64,000 nt of DNA from Bacteroidia bacterium (GCA_030432655.1 JAUILA010000010.1:62001-126000), one strand, 5' to 3'; shown: positions 15,400 to 26,000, counted from the stretch's first letter. Translations and numbers: made by a program. Notes: generated by a model not told the origin, from the sequence alone.

Positions 15400-16326
15400 A
15401 TGAAGAAAACTGCTACCCTTACGCTTATTTTTATACTATTGGCTACTGCGGTGACCTGGTCACAGTCATTTTATAACTTTGGCAGGCAGCGTGACATTAT
15501 CGCTAGTGTGGGCGGTGGATTTACCGCGTACTTCGGTGATATCAATGAGAAAGGTGACAAATTTGACACTCCGGCTAATGTCAGCCTCGGTTTACAATAT
15601 TTCGTAAGACCAAGAGTTTCCATTCGATCTGAATTAAGCTGGTACCGCCTGGCGGGTGACGATGCTGAGGCAGATGTCGAAGGAAGGATCAGAAGAAATT
15701 TGAAATTTGAAAGTAATAACTGGGAACTGAATTTCGTAGGAATGGTGAGTTTGCTGGAGAATGGACGTCGTTTTTACCAGCGGCCAGCCCTTAACCCATA
15801 TTTATTCGGGGGAATAGGTTTGACTTACTTTAATCCAAAAGGTGAAGTGCCTGATAATTATATTACCGGGGATGGCGTGAATGGCACGGCTATTCCACTG
15901 GATAATGCAGGTGACATGGTAGCGCTACAGCCACATAACACAGAAGGGGCGGATTATAACAGAGTAGCAATTGTAGTACCTTTCGGAGGTGGATTACGAA
16001 TCAAGGCAGGGCCTTTCTTTAACATTGCCCTGGAAGGAGGATACAGATTGACATTTAATGATTACCTGGATGATGTGAGTACAAATTACAGGGATCAGGC
16101 AGATTTTGGTAATGACTACGAAGCAGCTGCCATGGCAGACCGACGTCCTGAGATAGGCCTGACAAGGCTTGAACCAGGGCACATCCGTGGAGATGACAGT
16201 GATAACGACGGATATATGTTCTACCAGCTTAAATTAGAATTCTACTTGCCTACGCATATCTTAAGTACAAGTAAACTTCAAAAAAACCGGGCCAGGCCTA
16301 ACCGCCCGCGCGGCCAGCATCCTTAG
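15400..16326 (+). CDS. Outer-membrane beta-barrel protein, DUF6089-like
   Basis: 308 residues. Residues 1-21 are a signal peptide ending in TWSQ. The mature protein starts FYNFGRQRDIIASVGGGFTAYFGDI, then shows alternating hydrophobic strands ending in aromatic residues (VSLGLQYFVRPRVSIRSEL, NPYLFGGIGLTYFNPKG, FFNIALEGGYRLTF). This matches the DUF6089 group of Bacteroidota outer-membrane barrels. A basic tail (KNRARPNRPRGQHP) follows the last strand, which is unusual because barrels normally end in an aromatic residue. A strong terminator lies 24 bases after the stop. Function is unknown. Confidence 0.85.
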   Translation: MKKTATLTLIFILLATAVTWSQSFYNFGRQRDIIASVGGGFTAYFGDINEKGDKFDTPANVSLGLQYFVRPRVSIRSELSWYRLAGDDAEADVEGRIRRNLKFESNNWELNFVGMVSLLENGRRFYQRPALNPYLFGGIGLTYFNPKGEVPDNYITGDGVNGTAIPLDNAGDMVALQPHNTEGADYNRVAIVVPFGGGLRIKAGPFFNIALEGGYRLTFNDYLDDVSTNYRDQADFGNDYEAAAMADRRPEIGLTRLEPGHIRGDDSDNDGYMFYQLKLEFYLPTHILSTSKLQKNRARPNRPRGQHP

Positions 16327-16349
16327 TAAGGCGCTAAGTAAAAAACCTT

Positions 16350-16382
16350 AATCCCTGCCCCTCCCGGCAGGGATTTTTCTTT
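16350..16382 (+). terminator. Intrinsic terminator after DUF6089 barrel gene
   Basis: AATCCCTGCC (16350-16359) pairs perfectly with GGCAGGGATT (16366-16375) around CCTCCC, followed by TTTCTTTT. It is placed 24 bases after the stop codon. Confidence 0.88.
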
Positions 16383-16668
16383 TCGTCCATAGGTGAATGC
16401 AGCATTATTTATTTGTCTGATAGAATCCAGGTGCAGAACATTCTCCGGGTCATGCTTTTAACGAATGAGTCGTAATCTGAAGTTCAACACATTCTGTTTC
16501 CGGCTTTTATCAAGCAATTAGTCAATGTGCAAAAGACCATTATTTGTATACTCCTGCATGAAGTTGAATGTACATGAGAATAGACGAAGCAGGATGGTTG
16601 ATATAAGCTGGAAAAACACTCAAACAAAGAGCTCCCGGACTACAAGCACTTCGCTGCCTTCTGTCGTA
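16383..16668. other. Intergenic region between two facing terminators
   Basis: About 290 bases between the terminator of the barrel gene and that of the symporter gene. I see no supported gene, promoter or repeat in it; the only open frame on the minus strand (16540-16755) overlaps the symporter 3' end and has no coding character. Confidence 0.5.
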
Positions 16669-16697
16669 TAAAAAAAGCCCCGGCAATACGCCAGGGC
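16669..16697 (-). terminator. Intrinsic terminator after SSS symporter gene
   Basis: On the minus strand GCCCTGGC (16697-16690) pairs, with one G-T, to GCCGGGGC (16684-16677) around GTATT and is followed by seven Ts. It lies 30 bases after the symporter stop. Confidence 0.8.
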
Positions 16698-16726
16698 CTT
16701 CATCAACACTAATCTGAGACGATTCG

Positions 16727-18346
16727 CTAACTTCCGTTAAACGTGACCATAACATAGATCACAATAGCGACAACTACTATAGAGAAAAGAATATCCTTCC
16801 AGTTGTAGCTGTTCTTGGTCGATGCCTTGTCCTCTGCTGTAAGGGTACTGAAAGTCATGCCTGACAGCTGCTCCTCCGATTGCATCGGGTAGGCAAAACT
16901 TACGGCAATCGTAAGAATAATACAGAAAAGGAAAAACCATGCGCCAAACGTAAGGAAGTTGACGGTACCTATGGTATGCAGGAATGACCCTTCATCGAAG
17001 CTGTCGGCTGACAATTCAAGAATAATCCGTGCCGCCCCGATGATGAATCCGATAACCAGGGTGGCATAGGCTCCCTGGGCGTTGATCCTCTTCCAGAAAA
17101 TACCCAACAGGAAAACAGCAGCAATCGGTGGCGCAATGTACGCCTGAACGGATTGCAGGTATTCATAAAGCACACCGGATATGTTCTGCATAATAGGAAT
17201 CCAGAAAATACCCAGGACCACTACGATACCCGTCGCTACCCGTCCGATTGCCACAAGACGCTTCTCCGGAGTTTCAGGACGAAGCTTTTTATAAATATCA
17301 ACCGTGAATAATGTCGAACAAGAGTTGAAAACACTTGCCAGCGAACTCATCAGGGCCGCCAGAAGACCGGCTGCCACCAGTCCCCTTAATCCGGCAGGAA
17401 GCAAATTACTCATGAGCACCGGGAATGCTTCATCCGCTGAATCGTAATGAATAACCCCTTTGGTTTTCAGGGTAAGTGCAATTATACCAGGGATCAGGAA
17501 CAGGAATACAGGCATTAGTTTAAGCAGGGCGCCCCATATAGCTCCTCTCCGGCCCTCTTTCAGGTTTTTAGCCGTAAGTGTCCGCTGAACGATATACTGG
17601 TCTGTACACCAATACCAGATACCCACAATGGAACTTGTGATCAGAAGCGATGGCCATGGGAAATCAGGATCCGAGGGCGGACGCCACATATCGAAATAAT
17701 CTGCACCGAGCGTGGCTTTCATCTCAGCAAAACCACCTACCTCCTGCAACCCTATGAACGTCAGGGCAGCGGCGCCGATCACCAGTACAACAGCCTGCAA
17801 TGTTTCGGTGTAAACTACTGCCCTCATCCCGCCAAATACTGTATAAACGCCGGTCAGAACAACTGTGGAAAGTGCACCCACCCAGAAATCAATTCCAAGC
17901 AAGGCGGAAACAACAATACCACCTGCATAAATGGTTACGGAAACCTTAGTTATGATATATGCAATGAGCGACACCAGAGACAGAAACCATCTTGATTTGG
18001 CACTAAAACGTTTCTCAAGAAATTCCGGCATGGTAAATACACCGCTGCGCGCATAAAAAGGCAGAAATACCCAGCCCAGCAAGAGCACAACCCACGCATG
18101 CAATTCATATATCAGCAGCGGAATTTTGTCACTGGCACCGGTGCCGGCCAGTCCTACCACGTGTTCTGAGCCGATATTGGAGGCAAAAATGGAAGCTCCG
18201 ACTACAAACCAGCCTATGTTCCTTCCCGCCAGGAAATAGTCTTCGGTGTTATCATTCTTTTTCAGGATTACCCAGATAGCCAGTCCGAAGAGCACCAGGA
18301 AGTATCCGGCAATAAATATCCAGTCAAGCGTTTCTAAACTTTTCAT
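16727..18346 (-). CDS. Sodium:solute symporter, SGLT-like
   Basis: 539 residues with about fourteen membrane helices. It belongs to the SSS family, which takes up sugars or other solutes with Na+. Typical blocks are DYFLAGRNIGWFVVGASIFASNIGSEH near the N-terminus (written here across two helices), GVFTMPEFLEKRF, and WYWCTDQYIVQRTL in mid-protein; they place it with vSGLT-type sugar symporters and not the proline (PutP) branch. It lies 120 bases downstream of the GH127 gene on the same strand and has its own terminator, so GH127 and the symporter probably form a two-gene sugar-use operon. The likely cargo is L-arabinose or an arabinoside released by GH127; this is inference from context. Confidence 0.88.
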   Translation of the reverse strand: MKSLETLDWIFIAGYFLVLFGLAIWVILKKNDNTEDYFLAGRNIGWFVVGASIFASNIGSEHVVGLAGTGASDKIPLLIYELHAWVVLLLGWVFLPFYARSGVFTMPEFLEKRFSAKSRWFLSLVSLIAYIITKVSVTIYAGGIVVSALLGIDFWVGALSTVVLTGVYTVFGGMRAVVYTETLQAVVLVIGAAALTFIGLQEVGGFAEMKATLGADYFDMWRPPSDPDFPWPSLLITSSIVGIWYWCTDQYIVQRTLTAKNLKEGRRGAIWGALLKLMPVFLFLIPGIIALTLKTKGVIHYDSADEAFPVLMSNLLPAGLRGLVAAGLLAALMSSLASVFNSCSTLFTVDIYKKLRPETPEKRLVAIGRVATGIVVVLGIFWIPIMQNISGVLYEYLQSVQAYIAPPIAAVFLLGIFWKRINAQGAYATLVIGFIIGAARIILELSADSFDEGSFLHTIGTVNFLTFGAWFFLFCIILTIAVSFAYPMQSEEQLSGMTFSTLTAEDKASTKNSYNWKDILFSIVVVAIVIYVMVTFNGS

Positions 18347-18466
18347 AATGTTGTTTGGAGAGGTTTGGTTGCGTTATTATGTATTTGCATAAACAGACTA
18401 ATTAAAAGGAAAATATTTGTATCTCATAATAATATCTTATCATTTACACAATCGATTGTGGAGCCG

Positions 18467-20806
18467 CTATTCATTTGTTTCTGCAGTACTCCTGAGGATG
18501 CGGCAGCCGAATATACCACCTGCCGTATTCCCACGTTTCGACTGGAATCTGATAGTAATGGATTCCTTGCCACTTGTAAATTTCAGCGGGATGGTATATT
18601 GTTCATCATAAAACTCATTCGGGTGATTGGCCTCTAATGATTCAGTTGCGATAACCTCACCATTTACCAGGATGTCAAATTTCCTGTCACCGCTATCACT
18701 TCCCCAGTAAGTAACGGAAAGAATATTTGGTTCATCCGGAAGCACGTCCATGGTAAATTCAAACCAGCCACTAATAGCATGCCGCCATTTGCGTCCGAAA
18801 GCAGTCCCGGTAGATGAGTTCTCACTAACCAGGTTATGATCCCTTTCGGGCTGCATCTCCCCTACACGCAGGATATCCACTGAATTCCGTTCAAGTTCCG
18901 CCAGTCGCTCTTTTTCATCGATAATACCCTGACGATGCTCTTCCCATTCTGATTCATTGTACAAATTAAAATAGATCAGGTAGGGTGAGTGAACCAGCTC
19001 ATAAAATGGCTTCAGCTTCACATCGGCAGGCTTTCCAATGGAAACAGTACGAAAAACATCATCGCTTTCTTGTTGAATACCGCTGGTCAGGTCTCCGGAT
19101 ATAAAAACAGGGAAATCCAGCGAAGTAGTGAAGGTAGTGGTATCCAGCACGCCCGCCAGCATAACCGGCCCGTAAAAAACCGCCTGCATATCCTGATTGT
19201 CCGGCATTGATTCGGTTCGCACCTTCATTCCAAAATGAACCTCTATGTTCACGTTTCCACTAAGTTCCTCCGCCGGCGTGACATACCCGGAAGAATAAGG
19301 GATTAAATCAACCTCCTGGTCATTGACCAAAATTTTAAAATCTTCTGACCAGGAAGGTTTTCTGAATACGAGGCGTTTACCGGCGGGAATCTTATCGAGA
19401 TGTATCACCGCCATGTCAGCTTCAGGGAAACCTGCTGTCATCTCCAGGTTCCAGTCCTCTGAAGACAATTGTGACGGAATGTACTGATCGATGATAAGGT
19501 CTCCTGCTTCATCAGACTGGTAATAGATATACTGACCATACCGAATATGATTCTCCATTCCGGATCCCGTACAGCACCAGAACGAATCAAACATTGTCCC
19601 GTAGGTTCTTTGTCCACCTGCATTAAGGGGAACGTAATACGTCACCATGCCCGTTTCCGGGTTCAGGGACGGGAGAATATGGTTCAGCAAAGCCCGTTCA
19701 ATATAATCACCCTTTTTTCCATCCAGCTGCCATTGTTGCAAATGCCTGGACAGCTTCAGCATATTATAGGTGTTACAGGTCTCAGAAGAGTTCTCGGAAA
19801 TACGGCCGGCAAGCTGACCGGGTTCGCCGAGGTGTTCATGGTCACTGTTCCCTCCGTTGGCATAGGTATGATTATTCACCATGGTATCCCAGAAGAATGC
19901 CGAAGCGCTGGAATCCGGCTTACTACCGGTGAGTTCGAATATCCTGGCGGTACCAATCAGCTTGGGTATCTGGGTATTGGCATGTTTTCCGGCCAGGTGG
20001 TCTTTACCTGCGGCAAGTGGATCAAGAATGGCGTCGTGGTGGAATCGCTTCGCCAGGTCCAGGTAATTTTTGTTACCTGTCAGTGCATGTAATTCCGCCA
20101 GTGATTCATTGATGCCACCGTGTTCACAGGCCAGCATTTCCTGGAATTGATCTTCGGGCATATCAATGAAGTTGGTGTACGCCCAGTCAGCCAGACCCTT
20201 AGCTACTTCCAGGGCCTTTTCGTCGCCCGTATAGGTATAGGAGTCGATTAGTCCGGCAAAGACTTTATGTAGATTGTACCAGGGCACCCAGGCCCCGTTC
20301 AGGTCGAAGCCCTGCGACCGGATATCTCCGGCAATCACCTCTTCCCACATTTTGTCCTGCCCGGGAATAGCCCCGAAATAACCAGTGCCCATCGCCTCCT
20401 GGCATGCCGCCAGTTCACTGGTGATATACCGGGAACGTTCCTTGAAGACCTCATCACCGGTCCCGGCATACATCATCGCGAGGGCTGACTGATAATGACC
20501 GAGCGAATGACCGCTGATAGACATGGCCTCCCACCCTCCGTACAGCTCGCCTTTCGGCTCAAGTCCGGCATACAAACGGAATCTGTGCAGCAATCTGTCC
20601 GGATCGAGGGCCAGCAGGTATTCCGCGTCTTTTTGACGAGCATGTTCGAACGGACTGTCCAGCAGGCGGACATTTTCCACATCAAACGCGGATACCCTGA
20701 CGTCTGTATAAATGGGAGAATCCACTTCCGATCCGGGTTGGTTACAACCGGAAAGGACCAGTAAACAGACAAAGATACTCGCAAGAAACCAGCGCATAGG
20801 AATCAA
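18467..20806 (-). CDS. GH127 beta-L-arabinofuranosidase-like lipoprotein (DUF1680)
   Basis: 779 residues. The signal peptide ends in a lipobox, LSGC, with Cys21 as lipid anchor, so the enzyme is membrane-attached. Residues 40-600 are an (alpha/alpha)6 barrel with the GH127 active site: Glu328 in HLGEPGQLAG as the acid/base candidate, and the zinc-thiolate site Glu342 and Cys344 (SETCNTY) with Cys411 and Cys412 (FWCCTGSGMEN). In characterised GH127 enzymes one of the paired cysteines is the nucleophile. The last 130 residues are a beta-sandwich. The family removes beta-L-arabinofuranose from arabinosides. It starts just below a 9-bp inverted repeat and precedes an SSS symporter. Confidence 0.9.
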   Translation of the reverse strand: MIPMRWFLASIFVCLLVLSGCNQPGSEVDSPIYTDVRVSAFDVENVRLLDSPFEHARQKDAEYLLALDPDRLLHRFRLYAGLEPKGELYGGWEAMSISGHSLGHYQSALAMMYAGTGDEVFKERSRYITSELAACQEAMGTGYFGAIPGQDKMWEEVIAGDIRSQGFDLNGAWVPWYNLHKVFAGLIDSYTYTGDEKALEVAKGLADWAYTNFIDMPEDQFQEMLACEHGGINESLAELHALTGNKNYLDLAKRFHHDAILDPLAAGKDHLAGKHANTQIPKLIGTARIFELTGSKPDSSASAFFWDTMVNNHTYANGGNSDHEHLGEPGQLAGRISENSSETCNTYNMLKLSRHLQQWQLDGKKGDYIERALLNHILPSLNPETGMVTYYVPLNAGGQRTYGTMFDSFWCCTGSGMENHIRYGQYIYYQSDEAGDLIIDQYIPSQLSSEDWNLEMTAGFPEADMAVIHLDKIPAGKRLVFRKPSWSEDFKILVNDQEVDLIPYSSGYVTPAEELSGNVNIEVHFGMKVRTESMPDNQDMQAVFYGPVMLAGVLDTTTFTTSLDFPVFISGDLTSGIQQESDDVFRTVSIGKPADVKLKPFYELVHSPYLIYFNLYNESEWEEHRQGIIDEKERLAELERNSVDILRVGEMQPERDHNLVSENSSTGTAFGRKWRHAISGWFEFTMDVLPDEPNILSVTYWGSDSGDRKFDILVNGEVIATESLEANHPNEFYDEQYTIPLKFTSGKESITIRFQSKRGNTAGGIFGCRILRSTAETNE

Positions 20807-20816
20807 ATTTGAAATG

Positions 20817-20841
20817 CAATATACATAATAATTGTATATTG
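20817..20841. promoter_or_regulatory. Palindromic operator-like site upstream of GH127 gene
   Basis: CAATATACA, seven bases, then TGTATATTG: a perfect 9-bp inverted repeat ending 11 bases upstream of the GH127 ATG. The size and AT-rich symmetric form suit a dimeric repressor, and a hairpin here would also cover the ribosome site. No regulator gene is adjacent. Confidence 0.45.
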
Positions 20842-20898
20842 TACATTTATTATGCGCCGATTTACAAGAAGATTATAATTGATCCGGGAACGGAGAGA

Positions 20899-22818
20899 TC
20901 AGTTGAAGAAAGAAATTTGCTTATCGAGCATCTGGTACTCGGAGCTGTTGCTTTTGAATTCCGGTACAATTTCCTTCATGATCCGTACTACTGTAAAGCG
21001 GTCACGGGAACTGAGTGCCTGATTTACGAGGTTATCCAGACTTTTAATGAGGCTTTCGTATTCATAAACCGACGTCTTAGCGATCATGATCTTATCATGA
21101 TGGGTAGGGATCGTATTCTCCTCATTTGCCAGCAATTCCTCATAGAGCTTCTCCCCGTCCCGAAGTCCGGTGAAAACAATTTCTATATCCTTATCCAGCT
21201 CGAGTCCTGAAAGACGAATCATCTTTTTTGCAAGATCCACGATTTTGATAGACTTACCCATATCGAACAGGTAAATCTCTCCGCCATTCCCCATGGCTCC
21301 TGCTTCCAGCACAAGCTGGCATGCTTCCGGAATGGTCATAAAAAACCGCGTGATCTCCGGGTGTGTAACCGTCACCGGCCCGCCTTGCGCAATTTGCTTT
21401 TTAAAGAAAGGAATCACTGATCCATTCGACCCCAGAACGTTACCAAACCGGGTGGTAACAAAAGCGGTATTTCCTTTATTAGTTTCAACAAGATGATTAT
21501 TCAGCGACTGGACAAAAATTTCTGCCAGCCGTTTGGAACATCCCATCACATTTGTTGGGTTAACCGCTTTATCCGTTGAAACCATTACAAATTTATCCAC
21601 CTGGTATTTCACCGCAAGTTTTGCCAGGTTCATGGTACCGACGATATTGCAATGGACCGCCTCCAGCGGATTTCTTTCCATCATCGGTACATGTTTGTAG
21701 GCAGCCGCGTGATAGATGATATCAGGACGGTGGGTGCTTATTATCTCGTCAATTCGGTCGTGATTGCGCACATCCGCCACATAGCAGTAAAGCTCCGCAT
21801 CCCGCAGCTTCTGCTTAATCTCCATTTCAATCTCGTAAAGCGGAGACTCCGCCTGGTCGATTAGGATAACTGAAGATGGCTGATAATTCATTACCTGACG
21901 GACAATTTCACTGCCAATGGACCCGGCTCCGCCGGTAATACATATTTTCCTCCTATAAAGCTGCTCACGCACAGATTCTTTGTCCAGGCGAATGGATTCC
22001 CGTCCAAGCAAGTCTTCAATCTTTATTTCCTTGATCTGTTTAAGACTGAATTCCCCTTCGACCCATTCCTCCACTTTGGGGACGGTCCTTACCTTTATAT
22101 CATTTTTAAGGCAGGCATCCACAATTTCATTCTTTCTCTCCAGGGAAAGCTGGTCGATCGCGATGATCAATTCGGACACATCAAAGGAATCGATCAGAAT
22201 ATCAATATTCGCCTGAGCATGATAAATCTGCGTACCGTTGATCAGTTTACCTACTTTCCGGATATCATCTTCCAGGAATGCAACCACTTTCAGGTTAGAA
22301 TCCGCTGTACCTTCAATCACCTGCTGGGTAATAATTCCAAGCTGACCAGCTCCGAAGATGATAACGTTCCGCTTTTGATTTGTCAGTTTCCTGTAATAAC
22401 TGAATATATTTTTTATCAGCAGGCGGTATTGATACAACAACAGGAATCCCGCCATGAAGGAAATGAAAATGACCGAAAAGGGGATAAAATTAACATCATT
22501 GAAGTAGTGATACACCACGTTTACAGCGGTAGCCATCAATACTGAAAGTGCCAGGGTGTAAAACAACCGCACCCCATCTTTTAGTCCTGTATATCGTACG
22601 ATACCGGCATAGCTTCTGGTCAGAATAACCGCTACCAGCAGGCAGGCAACATTTACACTTATCCCTATCCAGGGCTGGTGATCAGAGATAGTCCGCCAGT
22701 CAAAATTAAAACGCAGCAAATACCCCAACAACGTAGAAAAGGCCATCATCATCATATCAATGAAGATAATGACCCATCTGGGAAGGATCCTGAGTCTCAG
22801 TATAAGTTGCGTGATCAA
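20899..22818 (-). CDS. Membrane NDP-hexose 4,6-dehydratase (PglF/WbpM/FlaA1-like)
   Basis: 639 residues. Four membrane helices (about 15-135) are followed by a first Rossmann domain (IIFGAGQLG, 154-161) and a second, catalytic SDR domain with GGAGSIGSE (296-304). The active site reads S414-x-D-K and M425-x-x-x-K429 (STDKAVNPTNVMGCSK). This Met-for-Tyr arrangement marks the large membrane 4,6-dehydratases that turn UDP-GlcNAc into the 4-keto-6-deoxy sugar. It is the first step toward bacillosamine or QuiNAc-type sugars. It starts with TTG, and TTGA overlaps the stop of the 64-residue gene, so translation is coupled. A PglE-like aminotransferase and PglD-like acetyltransferases lie upstream in the same direction. 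Confidence 0.92.
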   Translation of the reverse strand: MITQLILRLRILPRWVIIFIDMMMMAFSTLLGYLLRFNFDWRTISDHQPWIGISVNVACLLVAVILTRSYAGIVRYTGLKDGVRLFYTLALSVLMATAVNVVYHYFNDVNFIPFSVIFISFMAGFLLLYQYRLLIKNIFSYYRKLTNQKRNVIIFGAGQLGIITQQVIEGTADSNLKVVAFLEDDIRKVGKLINGTQIYHAQANIDILIDSFDVSELIIAIDQLSLERKNEIVDACLKNDIKVRTVPKVEEWVEGEFSLKQIKEIKIEDLLGRESIRLDKESVREQLYRRKICITGGAGSIGSEIVRQVMNYQPSSVILIDQAESPLYEIEMEIKQKLRDAELYCYVADVRNHDRIDEIISTHRPDIIYHAAAYKHVPMMERNPLEAVHCNIVGTMNLAKLAVKYQVDKFVMVSTDKAVNPTNVMGCSKRLAEIFVQSLNNHLVETNKGNTAFVTTRFGNVLGSNGSVIPFFKKQIAQGGPVTVTHPEITRFFMTIPEACQLVLEAGAMGNGGEIYLFDMGKSIKIVDLAKKMIRLSGLELDKDIEIVFTGLRDGEKLYEELLANEENTIPTHHDKIMIAKTSVYEYESLIKSLDNLVNQALSSRDRFTVVRIMKEIVPEFKSNSSEYQMLDKQISFFN

Positions 22819-23009
22819 GTCTTGCTGTTTCGTTTAGAGATCAGTTTTCCGGCTCCTAACCCGGCACCCGCCAACAGCAACCATTCAATGCCTGTAAGAG
22901 GTACAGGCTGATCCGGATCGCCGCCCGGATCACCTGGTTGTGCCTTTAGACTTCCAATTGAAAGCACCGTAAATAACAGCAGGGATAAGATTAATATTTT
23001 CAGTTTCAT
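22815..23009 (-). CDS. 64-residue secreted protein with PID-CTERM-like sorting tail
   Basis: Residues 1-24 are a signal peptide (MKLKILILSLLLFTVL, cleavage near KAQ). Only about 40 residues remain: a Gly/Pro/Asp-rich linker (PGDPGGDPDQPVP), then LTGIEWLLLAGAGLGAGKLI, a hydrophobic stretch, then a basic end SKRNSKT. A short motif, membrane segment and basic end form the three-part layout of exosortase or sortase sorting signals, and closely resemble the small PID-CTERM proteins of Bacteroidota, with PLTG where PID would stand. It may be cut and anchored by the XrtF exosortase encoded 5.7 kb upstream. Its ATG overlaps the T9SS gene stop by 1 base (TAATG) and its stop overlaps the dehydratase start by 4 (TTGA). 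Function is unknown; substrate status is inference. Confidence 0.8.
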   Translation of the reverse strand: MKLKILILSLLLFTVLSIGSLKAQPGDPGGDPDQPVPLTGIEWLLLAGAGLGAGKLISKRNSKT

Positions 23010-26000
23010 TATTTTCTTACTATTCGATGAATGAATGTTCTCTCATCCGTTACAACATTCAATATATAAACTCCAGACGACAAAGATGACATATTTATTT
23101 GTATCTCCTGTCCCGGAACAATTTCCGGTATTACTATTTTATGCGCACCGCGCAAATCAAGCAGCTCAACCCTTACATTACCAACCGATCTATCGGCAAT
23201 ATTGAAATTGATATAATCACTTGTCGGGTTCGGATACACTCTGAACAGAGAAGTGAACTCTTCTGTTCCGGTAATTGTGTATTCTACCGCAGCTGTAAGC
23301 ACACATGTACCACTGCTGATTTCAACTGAATATTCACCGGACGCTGTCGGCGTATACGTTGAGGCGGTTGCTCCATCAATTTCCTCTCCGTTGTAGAACC
23401 ACTGTACGCCTGAGCTGTAATTTACCTCAAGCATACCCTGATCCACCGTAATTTCCGGGGTGGCTGCACCTTTTTCCAAAGTCAGTGAGAACCTGTCGGC
23501 CGCGCTTGTTTTTTCGTCAGCAGTGACATTGAAATCATAGCTGGCGACAGATGATAACTCAATGGATTCACCGGAGAATGCATCATGCAACTGTACAGTT
23601 ACCGTCTCAGTGAACATGTCGAGTCCTGAAAGATCCAGTGTATAAGCTCCTTCATCCATCTTACTGATCTGGAGCGGTATATCCAGCTGGCAGAATGAGT
23701 CATTCAATCCATTGATAGACAACGCCTCCCCGGATGTCGTAAGGCTCGCCAGGTCGAAAACCTGGTTGGGAAGATTGTAGGCATCTTCACTGCTCACAAA
23801 ATCATTACTCATGTCTCCCGAGAAATAAATAACAATTTCATCAGAAACAGCTTCTTTTGACATGCTCAGTCGCATAATATTCACCGGAGCAGAACGGAAA
23901 AACTCAGCTGCATTATTCGCCGATTTTACCGCTTCAGTTACCTCCAGCTGTGGCCCGGCCGCATTCGCTTTCACCCAGAAAGCCTGACCGGAAGCGATTT
24001 CACCGGTTCCTCCATTCGAACCAACACCGTTCACGTAGCTGGCATATACTCCACCATTTCCGTTATCGCGAATATAAACCGCATCATCAAGGTTTACCTT
24101 GGTCCAACCACCATTTGTCCAGTCAATGGCAGCGGGATAAGGATTCCCAACCAGGTTCCAGCCATCGTCAGCAGGAGCTCCTGTATCGGTATAACTAACG
24201 GGAAGCGTCTGATCATGTGTATTTGGTGCGCCTTCCAGGTCGATTACCGTTGCCGCTACATCTTCACGAATAAAGGCTGCGTAACCTAATCCGTTCTCAA
24301 GGGGTGCTGAATTATCTGTTTGAGGATAGGCGACATACCCGTCATCGATGGTGCCAGGTTGAGACTCATCGTAGAAATATAAAGAAGGATCAGATCTCAC
24401 TCCCGGAATATCATCAGCTCCGGTAAAGTTACCGGTCACCGGAAAATCATCCTGTAGTTGTGATACAGCAGGTTGATCAACCTGGGAAGCGATATACCTG
24501 TAAATTCTTCCTTCGCCCGGCATATACCGCTGTGCAATTACATTACCCACAATACTGGCGGTGGCCGGTAAGACGCCAATACTGGCAGTCTCAGTCGCGG
24601 TAGAGATCAGGGTGAAGTCATTTCCATTTGTATTAAAGGTCAGGCCATTGTTCAAGTTAAGAGTGCCATAGAGATTGGCAGCACCACCCAGGGTCTTGGT
24701 TCCCGATCCGGAAATTAAAATATTTTCATAATCAAAGGAAGCCACGGTTTGAGCGCCGCCATTGTAGGAGACAGTACTTCCGTCCACGGTCCATGTATTG
24801 GTTCCGGGAGTAAACGCCGCATTAACACCCACTGTACCGCCGTTTGGAAGGACCCGGTCACCAGTGCCTGACGAAGTCAGATTGGCAAAATTCCTGGCAG
24901 GAATATTTTGCAGATTGTCGCTGTTGAAGTCTACTATGCTCCCTGTCCCTACAGTTAATGTCGTAGGAAATTCCGCATCCTGGGCGGCAATTTCTACTGT
25001 ATGCCCGGCGACTGCACCGATGTTCAGCGTACCTGTTCCGCTTATGCCAACTGAACCAGGGCCTGAATGTGTCAGAGTCAAGGTTTTAGCTGTACCAGTA
25101 GTGAAAATCAGGGAACCGTTAATAATCAGCGGTCCGCCATTGATCGTTTTATCTGCAGGCAGGAATACTGTGGCAAATTGTGCTATCTGAAGTCCCCCGG
25201 CAGGATCGAGGTTAATATCCCCAAACCCGGTGAGGGACGTGGTTGTTCCGGTTATCCGCAACAGTCCGGAACTTATTTGGGTCAGAGTACCATCGACCTG
25301 AATTCCCCCGCGGAATGTTTTGGTACCCGTTCCTCCAAAGGTTGCAGTAATACCAAGCGGGACTCTTAAGCGACCCCGTACGAGCAGATCAGTGGCGTCT
25401 CCGAAAGTCGGGGTAGAATTCAAAATCACCAGTTCAGGTACAACTGCCTGTGTGTTATTAGGAAAGTAGGTACCCGATGCAAAAGAAGTGGTGGCATTCC
25501 ATCTGAGATCTGAATCATTAGCCCATGTTACCCGGGTTGAGGTACCATAGATACTTTGATCATTCGTATTATTCTGAACTTCAATAGAACCTGCGGTATT
25601 AACCTGCACCGTACCTGTAAATACGGGTTGTGACAGTGCCGCGCCATGCGTGAATCTTCCGTTCACTGTCATATCTGTTCCTGCGCCATTAGTTAGGGTG
25701 AAGTCACCTACTGATCTTACCAGTGTCCCGTTTACCGTTAACTCGTCCACGCTAAGTGTGCCATTGATTGTAACCGTATGTCCTGTTTGTATTTCAATCG
25801 GTCCAACGGTATTATCAGGAATTTCTGAAGCAGCGACCCAGGTAGCATTATCCGAAGAAAACTCCCAGGTAGCCAGGTCAAACCAGTTTCCGCTTCCGGA
25901 AGACCTGTAGTACTCGGGTAAAATATCATTATCCTGGATGATTAATTCTGCTTCATCCGGTGTTCCTACAGAAGCACTGTTGCCCCCAGCTGCATTCGAA

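Noticed and set aside
16540-16755. 71-residue minus-strand open frame
   Set aside because: Crosses the symporter's terminator and 3' end; no domain or start signal.
19547-20092. 181-residue plus-strand open frame
   Set aside because: Antisense to the GH127 gene.
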